64,000 nt of DNA from Ruminococcus flavefaciens (GTDB lineage Bacteria > Bacillota > Clostridia > Oscillospirales > Ruminococcaceae), in contig NZ_UETD01000008.1 in the NCBI RefSeq assembly GCF_900116855.1, positions 1 through 64,000 of the forward strand, in the 5' to 3' direction. This document shows, one piece after another, positions 8,722-16,676 of the stretch; position 1 is the stretch's first letter, and every line of letters starts with the position of its first letter. The translations under genes and the position numbers were made by a program. The notes below the pieces were generated by a model. The model searched no databases and was not told the DNA's origin. It saw nothing but the letters and a program-made list of their open reading frames with translations.

Positions 8722-9984
8722 TTGAATACGGCTATCATTATTTTTACAGTGTGTATCATTCTGTTTATAACAGACAAATTCAAGCCATCGACAGTTGCAA
8801 TGCTTGGCTGTATACTCATGATCTGTTTTGGAGTATGTTCTCCTGAAAAAGCGCTTTCAGGATTTACAAATGATATCGTTCTAATTGTTTTCGGTACTGA
8901 AATATTCGGTGTCGCTTTCTTTGAGTGCGGACTCGGAGGTCTGATAGCTTCCTGGATAATCCGTTTTTCGCAAGGAAAGGAAAAAAGAGTTATCGTGACA
9001 GCAGGCTGTACAGCTGCGATATTGTCCGCATTTCTCAACAATCAGGTGGTATGCTCGATGATGATGGTGATATGCCTAAGCATTTCCAAAACAACGAGAT
9101 CCATAGCGTCCAAAAATATAATACTGCCTGTCATAATCTGCGCTATCCTCGGAGGACAGTGTACTCTCATCGGCGCTCCAGCCACACTGATCGCCTCATC
9201 AATGGCTTTGGATTCAACCGGAAACGGTATCACTATGTTTGAATTGCTTCCGCTGGGACTTTCGATCTTTGCCGCAGTCATGCTGATGATGTACTTTTTT
9301 TCATACAGAAAAGGTATCGAGATATGGGGCAAAGCCGATCTTCCTTCGGATGATCCCGATTTCGAGCCTGTAAGCGGTAAGCTCGACAAAAGAAAGGCAG
9401 CGGTAACTCTTTTTGCAGCTCTTGTAATGCTTGTGCTTTTTATAAGCGGTATAGTTTCGGTTGGAGCTGCCTCTGTTATCGGGGCTCTGATATGTCTTCT
9501 CGGCAGGGCTGTTGACGAAAAAAAAGCTCTCAGACAGACTGACTGGAATATAATAATATGGCTTGGGTGCAGTATCGGTCTTGCAGGCGCACTTTGTGAA
9601 AGCGGCGCCGTTCAGAAAATATCGTCCCGTCTTTGCAGTATATTTCCCGAAAATACTCCCGCAATAGTTTTGCTTGCGATATTTGTCATTATCACCGTTC
9701 TGATAAGCAATCTTCTTGCAAATACCACAACGGTAATAATGATACTTCCGTTCTCGATCGAAATCGCTGACAAATTCGGACTTTCCCCCACTCCCTTCGT
9801 TATAGCTGTCACTATGGCAGCAGGTCTTTCCATCATGACTCCGCTTTCCTGCGGCTTCATAGGAATGACGATGCGCGCAGGATATAAATTCAAGGATTAC
9901 ATAAAATACGGCTGGAGCATACAGCTCACTTCTATGCTTATGATAATCTGCCTTACCCCTGCTATGTTTCCGTTTCGCGGATAA
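8722..9984 (+). CDS. SLC13/ArsB-type anion or dicarboxylate permease
   Basis: A 420-residue integral membrane protein of the ion-transporter superfamily that includes SLC13 (CitM/DASS) and ArsB. About eleven hydrophobic segments are visible. The two half-repeats carry the signatures FLNNQVVCSMMMV...GGQCTLIGAPATLIASS (first half) and NLLANTTTVIMILP...PLSCGFIGMTMRAGYKFKDY (second half), which in this fold hold substrate and sodium. The substrate cannot be read from sequence. The TTG at 8722 is chosen because AAAGGAG lies 7 bp upstream and the promoter -10 ends at 8687; earlier in-frame codons fall inside the promoter. It is monocistronic and ends at a shared terminator with the NRPS-PKS operon. 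Confidence 0.85.
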   Translation: MNTAIIIFTVCIILFITDKFKPSTVAMLGCILMICFGVCSPEKALSGFTNDIVLIVFGTEIFGVAFFECGLGGLIASWIIRFSQGKEKRVIVTAGCTAAILSAFLNNQVVCSMMMVICLSISKTTRSIASKNIILPVIICAILGGQCTLIGAPATLIASSMALDSTGNGITMFELLPLGLSIFAAVMLMMYFFSYRKGIEIWGKADLPSDDPDFEPVSGKLDKRKAAVTLFAALVMLVLFISGIVSVGAASVIGALICLLGRAVDEKKALRQTDWNIIIWLGCSIGLAGALCESGAVQKISSRLCSIFPENTPAIVLLAIFVIITVLISNLLANTTTVIMILPFSIEIADKFGLSPTPFVIAVTMAAGLSIMTPLSCGFIGMTMRAGYKFKDYIKYGWSIQLTSMLMIICLTPAMFPFRG

Positions 9985-10057
9985 ACGCATATGCGGCGGC
10001 ATTTTCAAGCCGTTTCGTATGTAAGGGAACTTCGCTGTTGTTCTCATAAAAGATGAT

Positions 10058-10104
10058 ATATAAGACAATGCGGACGGTCAAAAGCCGTCCGCATTATCTT
10101 ATAT
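10058..10104. terminator. Bidirectional terminator between permease and NRPS-PKS operon
   Basis: A near-perfect inverted repeat: ATATAAGA (10058-10065) and AATGCGGACGG (10067-10077) pair with CCGTCCGCATT (10085-10095) and TCTTATAT (10097-10104), leaving one mismatch and a 7-nt loop. The 19-bp stem sits between two converging genes and ends exactly at the acyltransferase stop codon, so it can serve both strands. Confidence 0.85.
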
Positions 10105-10857
10105 TTACTCCGATCTGAAGCCCTTTCTGAAAAGATTGATACAATGCGGATCCCAGCTGACATTATCCCTTACCTTTTTTGCCGGAACTCCTGCTATGAG
10201 TATCTTTTCCTCATCAAAAGCTTTTGTGACTATGCTTCCCCAGCCTACGATGCTTCCAGAGCATATCCGTGTGTTTTTTCCTATCTTTACATCTTTTCCT
10301 ATCCATACTCTGTCACCTATCTCAATGGATCTTCCTTCATTGAGTATATTCCCGCCGTCATCAAAGATAGTATGTGCGTCAGTACACCAGATATCTATCC
10401 CCCATGAGAGCATTGTATTTCTTCCGATATCAACACAGGAGCCGTTATCCTGAAGATATATCATTGCCCCGTTGATCTGGGTATTCTCTCCGATACTTAC
10501 ACGGCAGTCATCAGCACTGCGGAATACCTCCTTTTCAAGCCAGTCATCGGGACCGCCTCCGATATTTATCTTCAGACCCTTCAGGTCTCTTTCGGGATAG
10601 TAATTTACCTTTATCCTGTCAAGACTGACCGTATTGTTATTTCCGATGATCGAGACCGATATGCCCTTATTCAGAAGCTCATCGTCCAAATATTCATCGT
10701 CCTTCAGCTTTCTGATCAGCTGATTTCCGCAGCCCTTTATCATTATCCTCGACTGCGACAGAAGGCTGAGAAACTCTCTGTCTGCCGTCGGAAAAACCTG
10801 TATCCTTTCTCCGTCGGGATATTCAAAAATGACGGTATTATTCTGTTCGATAAACAT
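10105..10857 (-). CDS. Hexapeptide-repeat acyltransferase, last gene of the NRPS-PKS operon
   Basis: A 250-residue left-handed beta-helix transferase. Repeats of the [LIV]-G-x4 type run from about residue 65 (SIIGNNNTVSLD) to 225. They include the catalytic-type TDAHTIF motif and end with GVPAKKVRDN, as in galactoside and polysaccharide O-acetyltransferases. Residues 1-60 form a separate N-terminal part I do not recognise. It likely moves an acetyl or other acyl group from CoA to a hydroxyl or amine, perhaps tailoring or self-protecting the product. It starts directly after the NRPS stop, so it belongs to the operon. The substrate is unknown. Confidence 0.8.
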   Translation of the reverse strand: MFIEQNNTVIFEYPDGERIQVFPTADREFLSLLSQSRIMIKGCGNQLIRKLKDDEYLDDELLNKGISVSIIGNNNTVSLDRIKVNYYPERDLKGLKINIGGGPDDWLEKEVFRSADDCRVSIGENTQINGAMIYLQDNGSCVDIGRNTMLSWGIDIWCTDAHTIFDDGGNILNEGRSIEIGDRVWIGKDVKIGKNTRICSGSIVGWGSIVTKAFDEEKILIAGVPAKKVRDNVSWDPHCINLFRKGFRSE

Positions 10858-13800
10858 TTAAACCTCCATTTTACTGATATCATCAAGGATATCCTGCCAC
10901 TTTTTTGTTATGAACGTCATTTCTGCATCGCTGAAATAATCCTTATCATAATAAAATCTGTATACCCTTGCATTTTCATTTATATCGATCATAAGCTGAA
11001 GCTTTGTAGCATTGCTCTCTGCCTTGTTCCTGATATAATCGAACGCGCCGTATCCCGTATCGTCTCCCGAATCTATAAGATTGAGCACCATATCGCCGTA
11101 TATCTCATTCAGCTTCTGTACGATATTATTCCTGCGTGTAAAAGTCCTGAAGGAGGCGCTGGTCTGAGATGATGCCTTGAGCCACGCTTCCTGAGCGGTA
11201 TGCAGCGAGCTTCGCATATCTTCCGTATCGGAAGGCATTTTTATTATCAGCTTCTTGACAAACATTCCGATCGTATTCTCATAAGCACCGCTCGCACGGT
11301 CGGAAGCAGGAACAGATATCCATATATTCTTCTGTTCGGTAAATTCGTTTATCAGTCTTGTAAAAAGTACGAGCAAGCCTGAGAACAGGGATACATTTTC
11401 TGATACACAAAGCCTTTGGAGCTTATTAAAGACCGCCTCGTCAATTTCATGGTCTTTTTCAAGGCAGCTGTGATCAACAGTCAGCTTCTCGGGCATATAT
11501 ATATCATCTGCGGGCTCAGCATTTTTAAGCTCCTCCCATTCAGGATCATATCCCTCAGCATTCTCCGCACCTTCAAGGATATAGCTGAAATAATCATTGC
11601 TCCTGTCATCTTCCGAAGTCTTTCCGTAATATCTGTCAAGGATATGCTTGTACAATATACCGAAGGACTGTTCATCGGATATGATATGATGCAGGGTTAT
11701 CATAAAGACACTGTGTCCGTCGGGATAGCTGAAAAGCATGAACCTGTAAAGAGGGCCCTTGTCAAGCTCCATAGGCATATCCGCAAGAGAGGTCATGATA
11801 AAATCATCCATTCCCTTACCGGCAATGCGGAATGTACTAAGACAGTCCTCGGGGATATCATTTTGTATCAGCTGCCTGAGCATCTTATTCTTATCTATCC
11901 TGAATACAGCCCGCAGTATCGGTTCATCAGACAATACCGATCTTATGGAACGGTTCAGCTTATCGGCGTCCATAGTCTCGTTTATAGATAGCCTTGCAGA
12001 GATAACATATCTCGTATTTTTGTGGAGATCATCATATATCCACATATCCTGCTGTTCCGGCGAAAGCGGATATGAATCCTGTGTCTCTTTTTTGCTGCTT
12101 TCCTGTTTCCCTACATTCTCCGAATTCCCGATAAGCCTTATCCATTCAGAAAAATACGGGGCTTTAAGAATGTCCGCCGCACTTATTCTTGCTCCGAATA
12201 CGGTCCTTATCCTGTTGACCAGCTTTATCACGCTTATGGAGTTTCCGCCGTTCTGATAAAGACTCCTGCTTATATCATAATCATCGTTTATAAGCTCACA
12301 GCATATGCGTTCCAGCTTTTTTTCATCTTCTGTAACCGCAATAACCGAGCTTGATACCTCGCACTCATATTCCCTGAGCTTCTTTATATCGGTTTTCCCG
12401 CTTGGAGTTATGGGAAACTCCTCAAGGCGCACATAGCGAGCCGGTCTCATATAACGCGGCAGATTTTCATTTGCATATACTTCAAGCTCGTATTCCGGGA
12501 TATCCTTTTCCGCGCTGTAGAAAGCCGTAAGAAGTCCGCTTTTTTCGGTCGTAACCACAACACAGCGTTCTATCGCGCCATGATCCATAAGTATACTCGC
12601 TATGCCTTCAAGCTCTACACGTTTTCCGTTTATCTCTACCTGAAGATCCTTTCTTCCTCCGAACGCTATTTCGCCGTCAGGCATATACCAGCCGAGATCG
12701 CCTGTTTTATACCAGCGAATGCCGTCTATCATAACGAACTTCTCTTCGGTCAGCTCCTGCATATTATGGTAACCTACAGCAAGGCTTATCCCGCTAACAT
12801 ACATCTCCCCCGCTTTCCCACACGGGCAATTTCGTAAGAAGCTGTCAAATATCCTATATCTTACGCCCTTTAAAGGGTGACCGTAAGGTATCATGGTGCT
12901 GTTTATATCGTCATCTGTAACACGGTGCCATATGCTCCATATCGTTGTCTCGGCAGGTCCGCCGACATTGTAGATATACTCAGGCGAAAGGATATCCCTG
13001 ATCCTTCCCGCAAGATTAGTCGGGAATACCTCTCCGCCAAGCATTACTGCTTTAAACTGTCCCTTTACCGCTTCAAGAGCCTCTCCCTCAGTCATGAGCA
13101 TCTCCATTACAGAAGGGCTTCCGTTCCAGATATTTACCCTGTGCTCCTTTATCAGCCTTAGCCATACGGACGGATCCTTCTCCTCCTCACTGCCCTCGGG
13201 GATAACCACAGTTCCTCCCGCAGACAATATGCCTGCACTGTCATATACGGACATATCATGACAAAGATTTGTAACAGCGATACATCTGTCATTTTCGTTG
13301 ATATCAAATTCTGCCTTTGTCTGCAAAACACAGTTTACAAGTCCTTCTTCGTTGAGCATTATCGCCTTAGGAGTACCTGTGGTCCCTGAGCTGTGTATAC
13401 AGTAGCACTCGGGGTCTCGTGAATTAACTGCGAAGATATCATCACCGTATTCTCTTTCACAGGATATCTCCGAAGCGTCTATAACAGGCACAGATGTCAT
13501 ATCCTGCCATTTACGGACAAGAGAGTGCTCTGTAACAATACATGATATCTCAAGGTTATCGAACATTTTAAGGAGCACCTTATCACTGTTATCTTTTTCA
13601 ACAGGTACAAAAGTCATATTCGTTATGAGACAAGCAGCCTCAACGGCCGGCTGTTTCCAGCCCTTTTCAAGAAGTATGCCCACTCTTTTATGCTTATCGC
13701 TGCCGCATCTGCTTATTATCTCATCACGCAGAGCACCTGCGTAATTTTGCAGCTCTCTGTATGTCAGCGTTTTCATGCTGCTTATAACTGCTGCACGATC

Positions 13801-15198
13801 CCTGCACTTTCTGAAGCTCTCCTTCATAAGCGCACCAAAGTTATCGGTTATCGTGACCTCGCTGAAGGGCTGCTCCGATACCGCTCTTTCATCTTCATCC
13901 AGCGGGATATCGTATATATCGTTCCAGCTTTCGGGATCTGCCGCAAACTGCTTTATAAGACCGATAAATATGTCTGCGATCTTGTTGATAGTCACGGTAC
14001 CGATCTTTTCCTCGATGTAATCCATTGTCAGGAGCACCGAATCCTGAGTGTACATCAGTATCGAATCCAGCCATACCTGACTTGTATGAGTCTTGCTGTA
14101 TATTTTTTCAAGCTTTTTTGAGCTTTTGTAAGGGATATCAAGAGTGCTTGTAAGAACTATCGGCGCAATAAGCGCTCCCTCGCGCATTTTCTGAAGCTCC
14201 TGCACCACCTCTATTCCCGTAAAAATACGGTTCTCGATCAGCTCAAAAAGCCTGTCCTGTACCTCATATGCACGGTCCATAAAGCTCTCATCCGTTTTTT
14301 CGGTCCAGTCAAATATAAGGAAATCCGAATACTCTCCTATAGTATAGGTCATATCGGGTATCTTCGGATCTCTTGCTGCCATAGGGATATTGAGCAGAAA
14401 CGGATTTTCGCTGCTGTATTTTGATATAGCCTTGCCGTAAGCCGTAAGAAAAACCGCAAATGCGGAGAGATGCCTTGAAAAAGCGTTCTTTTTCAAAGAC
14501 TCATATTCTTCTTTTGAAAATTCCCTGGTTATCTGTCTGCTTGTTTCCGTCATTTTTTCGGGAACATTCCTTGATCTGAGATCGGGAGCTTCCGGAAAGC
14601 TCTTGATCTGTTCAAGCCAGAACTGTCTGCATTCCGAGTATTTCTCAGTGTTTTTGCGTCTGTTTATGCTGTCAACATAATCCTTGTAGGAATAGCTGAG
14701 CTCTAAAGGCACGGTCCTGTCACCGCAGTAGAATTCGTCAAGCTCACGAATCAGCATCTCGTGGCTCCAGCCGTCTGCGATTATACCATCATGATACATA
14801 TGTATTATAGCGGTATCGTCCGAAAACAGCGATACCTCAAAATATATCAGCGGAGGCTTTTCAAGGTCAAATAAAACCGAAAAGATTTCAGAACGCTTCT
14901 TTTCGATGTACTCCTTAGCTTCATTTTCCGTAATATTGAGCTTATTAAGCTTTATATCCTCAATGCCGCAGTCGGTTATCTCCTGCGTACCGTCCTGGTA
15001 AACAGCACACCTTAACATCTCATTGCTTTCAATAAGCATATCCACCGCTTTTTTGAATTTCCCGTGATCGTAATCTCTGCACCGCAGCTCGGAATATGCT
15101 CTGATAGGATCTCCGCCCATTTCCATACCCTCAAGTCGTCCTATCAGGTAGGTCATCTGCATATCTCCAACGGGAAAACGTTCATTACCTGTCTGCAT
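10858..15198 (-). CDS. NRPS module Cy-A-PCP-C (predicted cysteine-type)
   Basis: A 1446-residue synthetase. Residues 8-430 form a heterocyclisation (Cy) domain with an intact DxxxxDxxS motif (D137, D142, S145). The adenylation domain spans about 450-945 with SSGTTGTPK and YNVGGPAETTIWS. By eye its pocket reads D-M-Y-N-M-G-V-I-W, close to the cysteine code. The carrier domain has its phosphopantetheine serine at S987 (NGGNS). A second condensation domain fills 1041-1446 with HHIISDE (H1170, H1171, D1175), where E replaces the usual G. The protein ends with this C domain and has no thioesterase, so the chain is probably handed to an amine on another protein, such as the separate A-PCP didomain. 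It overlaps the thioesterase gene by 14 bp. Confidence 0.9.
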   Translation of the reverse strand: MQTGNERFPVGDMQMTYLIGRLEGMEMGGDPIRAYSELRCRDYDHGKFKKAVDMLIESNEMLRCAVYQDGTQEITDCGIEDIKLNKLNITENEAKEYIEKKRSEIFSVLFDLEKPPLIYFEVSLFSDDTAIIHMYHDGIIADGWSHEMLIRELDEFYCGDRTVPLELSYSYKDYVDSINRRKNTEKYSECRQFWLEQIKSFPEAPDLRSRNVPEKMTETSRQITREFSKEEYESLKKNAFSRHLSAFAVFLTAYGKAISKYSSENPFLLNIPMAARDPKIPDMTYTIGEYSDFLIFDWTEKTDESFMDRAYEVQDRLFELIENRIFTGIEVVQELQKMREGALIAPIVLTSTLDIPYKSSKKLEKIYSKTHTSQVWLDSILMYTQDSVLLTMDYIEEKIGTVTINKIADIFIGLIKQFAADPESWNDIYDIPLDEDERAVSEQPFSEVTITDNFGALMKESFRKCRDRAAVISSMKTLTYRELQNYAGALRDEIISRCGSDKHKRVGILLEKGWKQPAVEAACLITNMTFVPVEKDNSDKVLLKMFDNLEISCIVTEHSLVRKWQDMTSVPVIDASEISCEREYGDDIFAVNSRDPECYCIHSSGTTGTPKAIMLNEEGLVNCVLQTKAEFDINENDRCIAVTNLCHDMSVYDSAGILSAGGTVVIPEGSEEEKDPSVWLRLIKEHRVNIWNGSPSVMEMLMTEGEALEAVKGQFKAVMLGGEVFPTNLAGRIRDILSPEYIYNVGGPAETTIWSIWHRVTDDDINSTMIPYGHPLKGVRYRIFDSFLRNCPCGKAGEMYVSGISLAVGYHNMQELTEEKFVMIDGIRWYKTGDLGWYMPDGEIAFGGRKDLQVEINGKRVELEGIASILMDHGAIERCVVVTTEKSGLLTAFYSAEKDIPEYELEVYANENLPRYMRPARYVRLEEFPITPSGKTDIKKLREYECEVSSSVIAVTEDEKKLERICCELINDDYDISRSLYQNGGNSISVIKLVNRIRTVFGARISAADILKAPYFSEWIRLIGNSENVGKQESSKKETQDSYPLSPEQQDMWIYDDLHKNTRYVISARLSINETMDADKLNRSIRSVLSDEPILRAVFRIDKNKMLRQLIQNDIPEDCLSTFRIAGKGMDDFIMTSLADMPMELDKGPLYRFMLFSYPDGHSVFMITLHHIISDEQSFGILYKHILDRYYGKTSEDDRSNDYFSYILEGAENAEGYDPEWEELKNAEPADDIYMPEKLTVDHSCLEKDHEIDEAVFNKLQRLCVSENVSLFSGLLVLFTRLINEFTEQKNIWISVPASDRASGAYENTIGMFVKKLIIKMPSDTEDMRSSLHTAQEAWLKASSQTSASFRTFTRRNNIVQKLNEIYGDMVLNLIDSGDDTGYGAFDYIRNKAESNATKLQLMIDINENARVYRFYYDKDYFSDAEMTFITKKWQDILDDISKMEV

Positions 15199-15964
15199 TT
15201 TTTACCGCCTTTCTGCTTTTTATCCCTTCACAAATAAGATCAACTATCTCCTTGGTATGATCCTCGGGAAAAAAGTGACCGCCGACAAATTTCTCGATCA
15301 CACATTCGGAAGAAGTATAATTTTTCCATGCTTCGCAGTCCTCCTCCGAAACCTTTGAGTCAAAGCTCCCGCGCAAAACGAGTATACCGCAGTCAAGTGC
15401 GGCACAAGGCTTTCTGCTGTATATCTCGCATACATGGAAATCGCTCCTCACAATGGGGAAATAGTAATCGCAGAAATCCTGTGAATCAAGCAGATTGCTC
15501 TCTATCTGGCCATAGTCATTCAGTATCAGCTTTATATCGTCATCAGACGCGTTAAGTATGCTCTGCCCCGTGAACTGTACTTCCGGATACACGGGTGCTC
15601 CGCAGGCAGAGACCACCAGAAGTTCGGGATCGAGCCCGTATTTTTCTTTAAGGCGGAATGCGGTCTCATAAGCTATCATGGCTCCCATGCTGTGTCCGAA
15701 TATTATGAACGGGATATCAAACAGCTGCTGATTATCACTTATGAAATCCTCGACAAGCTCCTCTATCGTATCCGGCATATCCTCATCTCTGCGCCTGTTT
15801 CTCTGGGGAAGCTGTACAGCGCAGAGCTCTGTATCATCACCACAGTACTTCTCCCATGTTGAAAACCATGAGGCATTCCCTGCCGCATAGTGAAAGCATA
15901 TGAGCCTCACGGCAGCATCCGGCTTCTTATGATACTGAAAAAGCCATTTATTTGTCTCGTCCAT
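15185..15964 (-). CDS. Type II thioesterase (editing)
   Basis: A 259-residue alpha/beta hydrolase of the GrsT family, which removes wrong or stalled acyl groups from carrier domains. Visible are LICFHYAAGNAS near the N-terminus, the nucleophile motif GHSMGA (S92), an acidic residue after the LVLRGSFD strand, and the catalytic histidine in GGHFFPEDH near the C-terminus. It overlaps the oxidase gene upstream by 17 bp and the NRPS gene downstream by 14 bp. This external enzyme does not replace a chain-releasing domain, which the assembly line lacks. Confidence 0.92.
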   Translation of the reverse strand: MDETNKWLFQYHKKPDAAVRLICFHYAAGNASWFSTWEKYCGDDTELCAVQLPQRNRRRDEDMPDTIEELVEDFISDNQQLFDIPFIIFGHSMGAMIAYETAFRLKEKYGLDPELLVVSACGAPVYPEVQFTGQSILNASDDDIKLILNDYGQIESNLLDSQDFCDYYFPIVRSDFHVCEIYSRKPCAALDCGILVLRGSFDSKVSEEDCEAWKNYTSSECVIEKFVGGHFFPEDHTKEIVDLICEGIKSRKAVKNADR

Positions 15965-16676
15965 TGAAATTACCTGCCTCCATGCAGCTCAGATATATCA
16001 TGTTTTCAGATAGTCCAAAGCTGTCTCTTATTGATGCAAAATTCATATCACCTATTATACAAGAACCGATACCGTTCGCCTCGCAGGCCTCCGTAAGGTA
16101 TCCCAGCATTATTCCCGAATCAACAATGCCATAGTACAGCCCCATACCGTTGTATTTCGGCATTGAACGCTCGGCGTCATAAACAAGGTAAACGGAAAAC
16201 GCCGATGAGGAAAAAATCTCTCTGTTTCCGAAATAATGTGCTTTTTCGGGTATTTTTCCTTCCGATACAGGCATGATCTCATTCTGAAGCGGAAGATAAA
16301 GGTATATACCGCCATTGACGTTTTCGACTCTGCCCTCCTTGACATAGACATACACATCAACAGGATACAATCCTCCTGCACTCGGATACGCAAAGCGTAT
16401 CTTTCCGTCCTTTTCATAGGCACTCAGGCACGAAAGCACTGCCGAAAAGCTATCAAAGCTCACCGGTTCGTCCGAAAAGCTGCGTACCGATCTTCTTTTT
16501 GATACTGCTGCTGTGTTTTTTACTTCTATGCCCTTTTTATCGGAATGTCTCCTGACAGAGGCGTCTACAAATCTGTTGGTCGCCTCTGCGTCATACATCA
16601 TATCCTCCTGCCATCCGGGAAGTTCTTCCGCTGTCTCATCAAGCCTGTCGAATAAATCATTTATACTTTCTATCAT
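15948..16676 (-). CDS. SagB/McbC-type FMN oxidase, probable thiazoline oxidase
   Basis: A 242-residue nitroreductase-fold protein. It has the RRSVRSF FMN-phosphate motif (about 61-67), the YPSAGGLYPVDVYVYV block (about 97-112) typical of SagB and of oxidase domains in epothilone and bleomycin synthetases, and the GYLTEACEANGIGSCIIGDM segment. This family oxidises thiazolines or oxazolines to thiazoles or oxazoles. Between two Cy-containing NRPS genes, the most likely role is oxidation of a cysteine-derived thiazoline on the carrier protein. It starts right after the upstream NRPS stop. Activity is inferred from family and neighbours; a plain nitroreductase is the alternative. Confidence 0.8.
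   Translation of the reverse strand: MIESINDLFDRLDETAEELPGWQEDMMYDAEATNRFVDASVRRHSDKKGIEVKNTAAVSKRRSVRSFSDEPVSFDSFSAVLSCLSAYEKDGKIRFAYPSAGGLYPVDVYVYVKEGRVENVNGGIYLYLPLQNEIMPVSEGKIPEKAHYFGNREIFSSSAFSVYLVYDAERSMPKYNGMGLYYGIVDSGIMLGYLTEACEANGIGSCIIGDMNFASIRDSFGLSENMIYLSCMEAGNFNGRDK

Noticed and set aside
9301-10068. Long minus-strand frame of 255 codons over the permease
   Set aside because: It is antisense to a clear membrane protein, has low-complexity content and no ribosome site.
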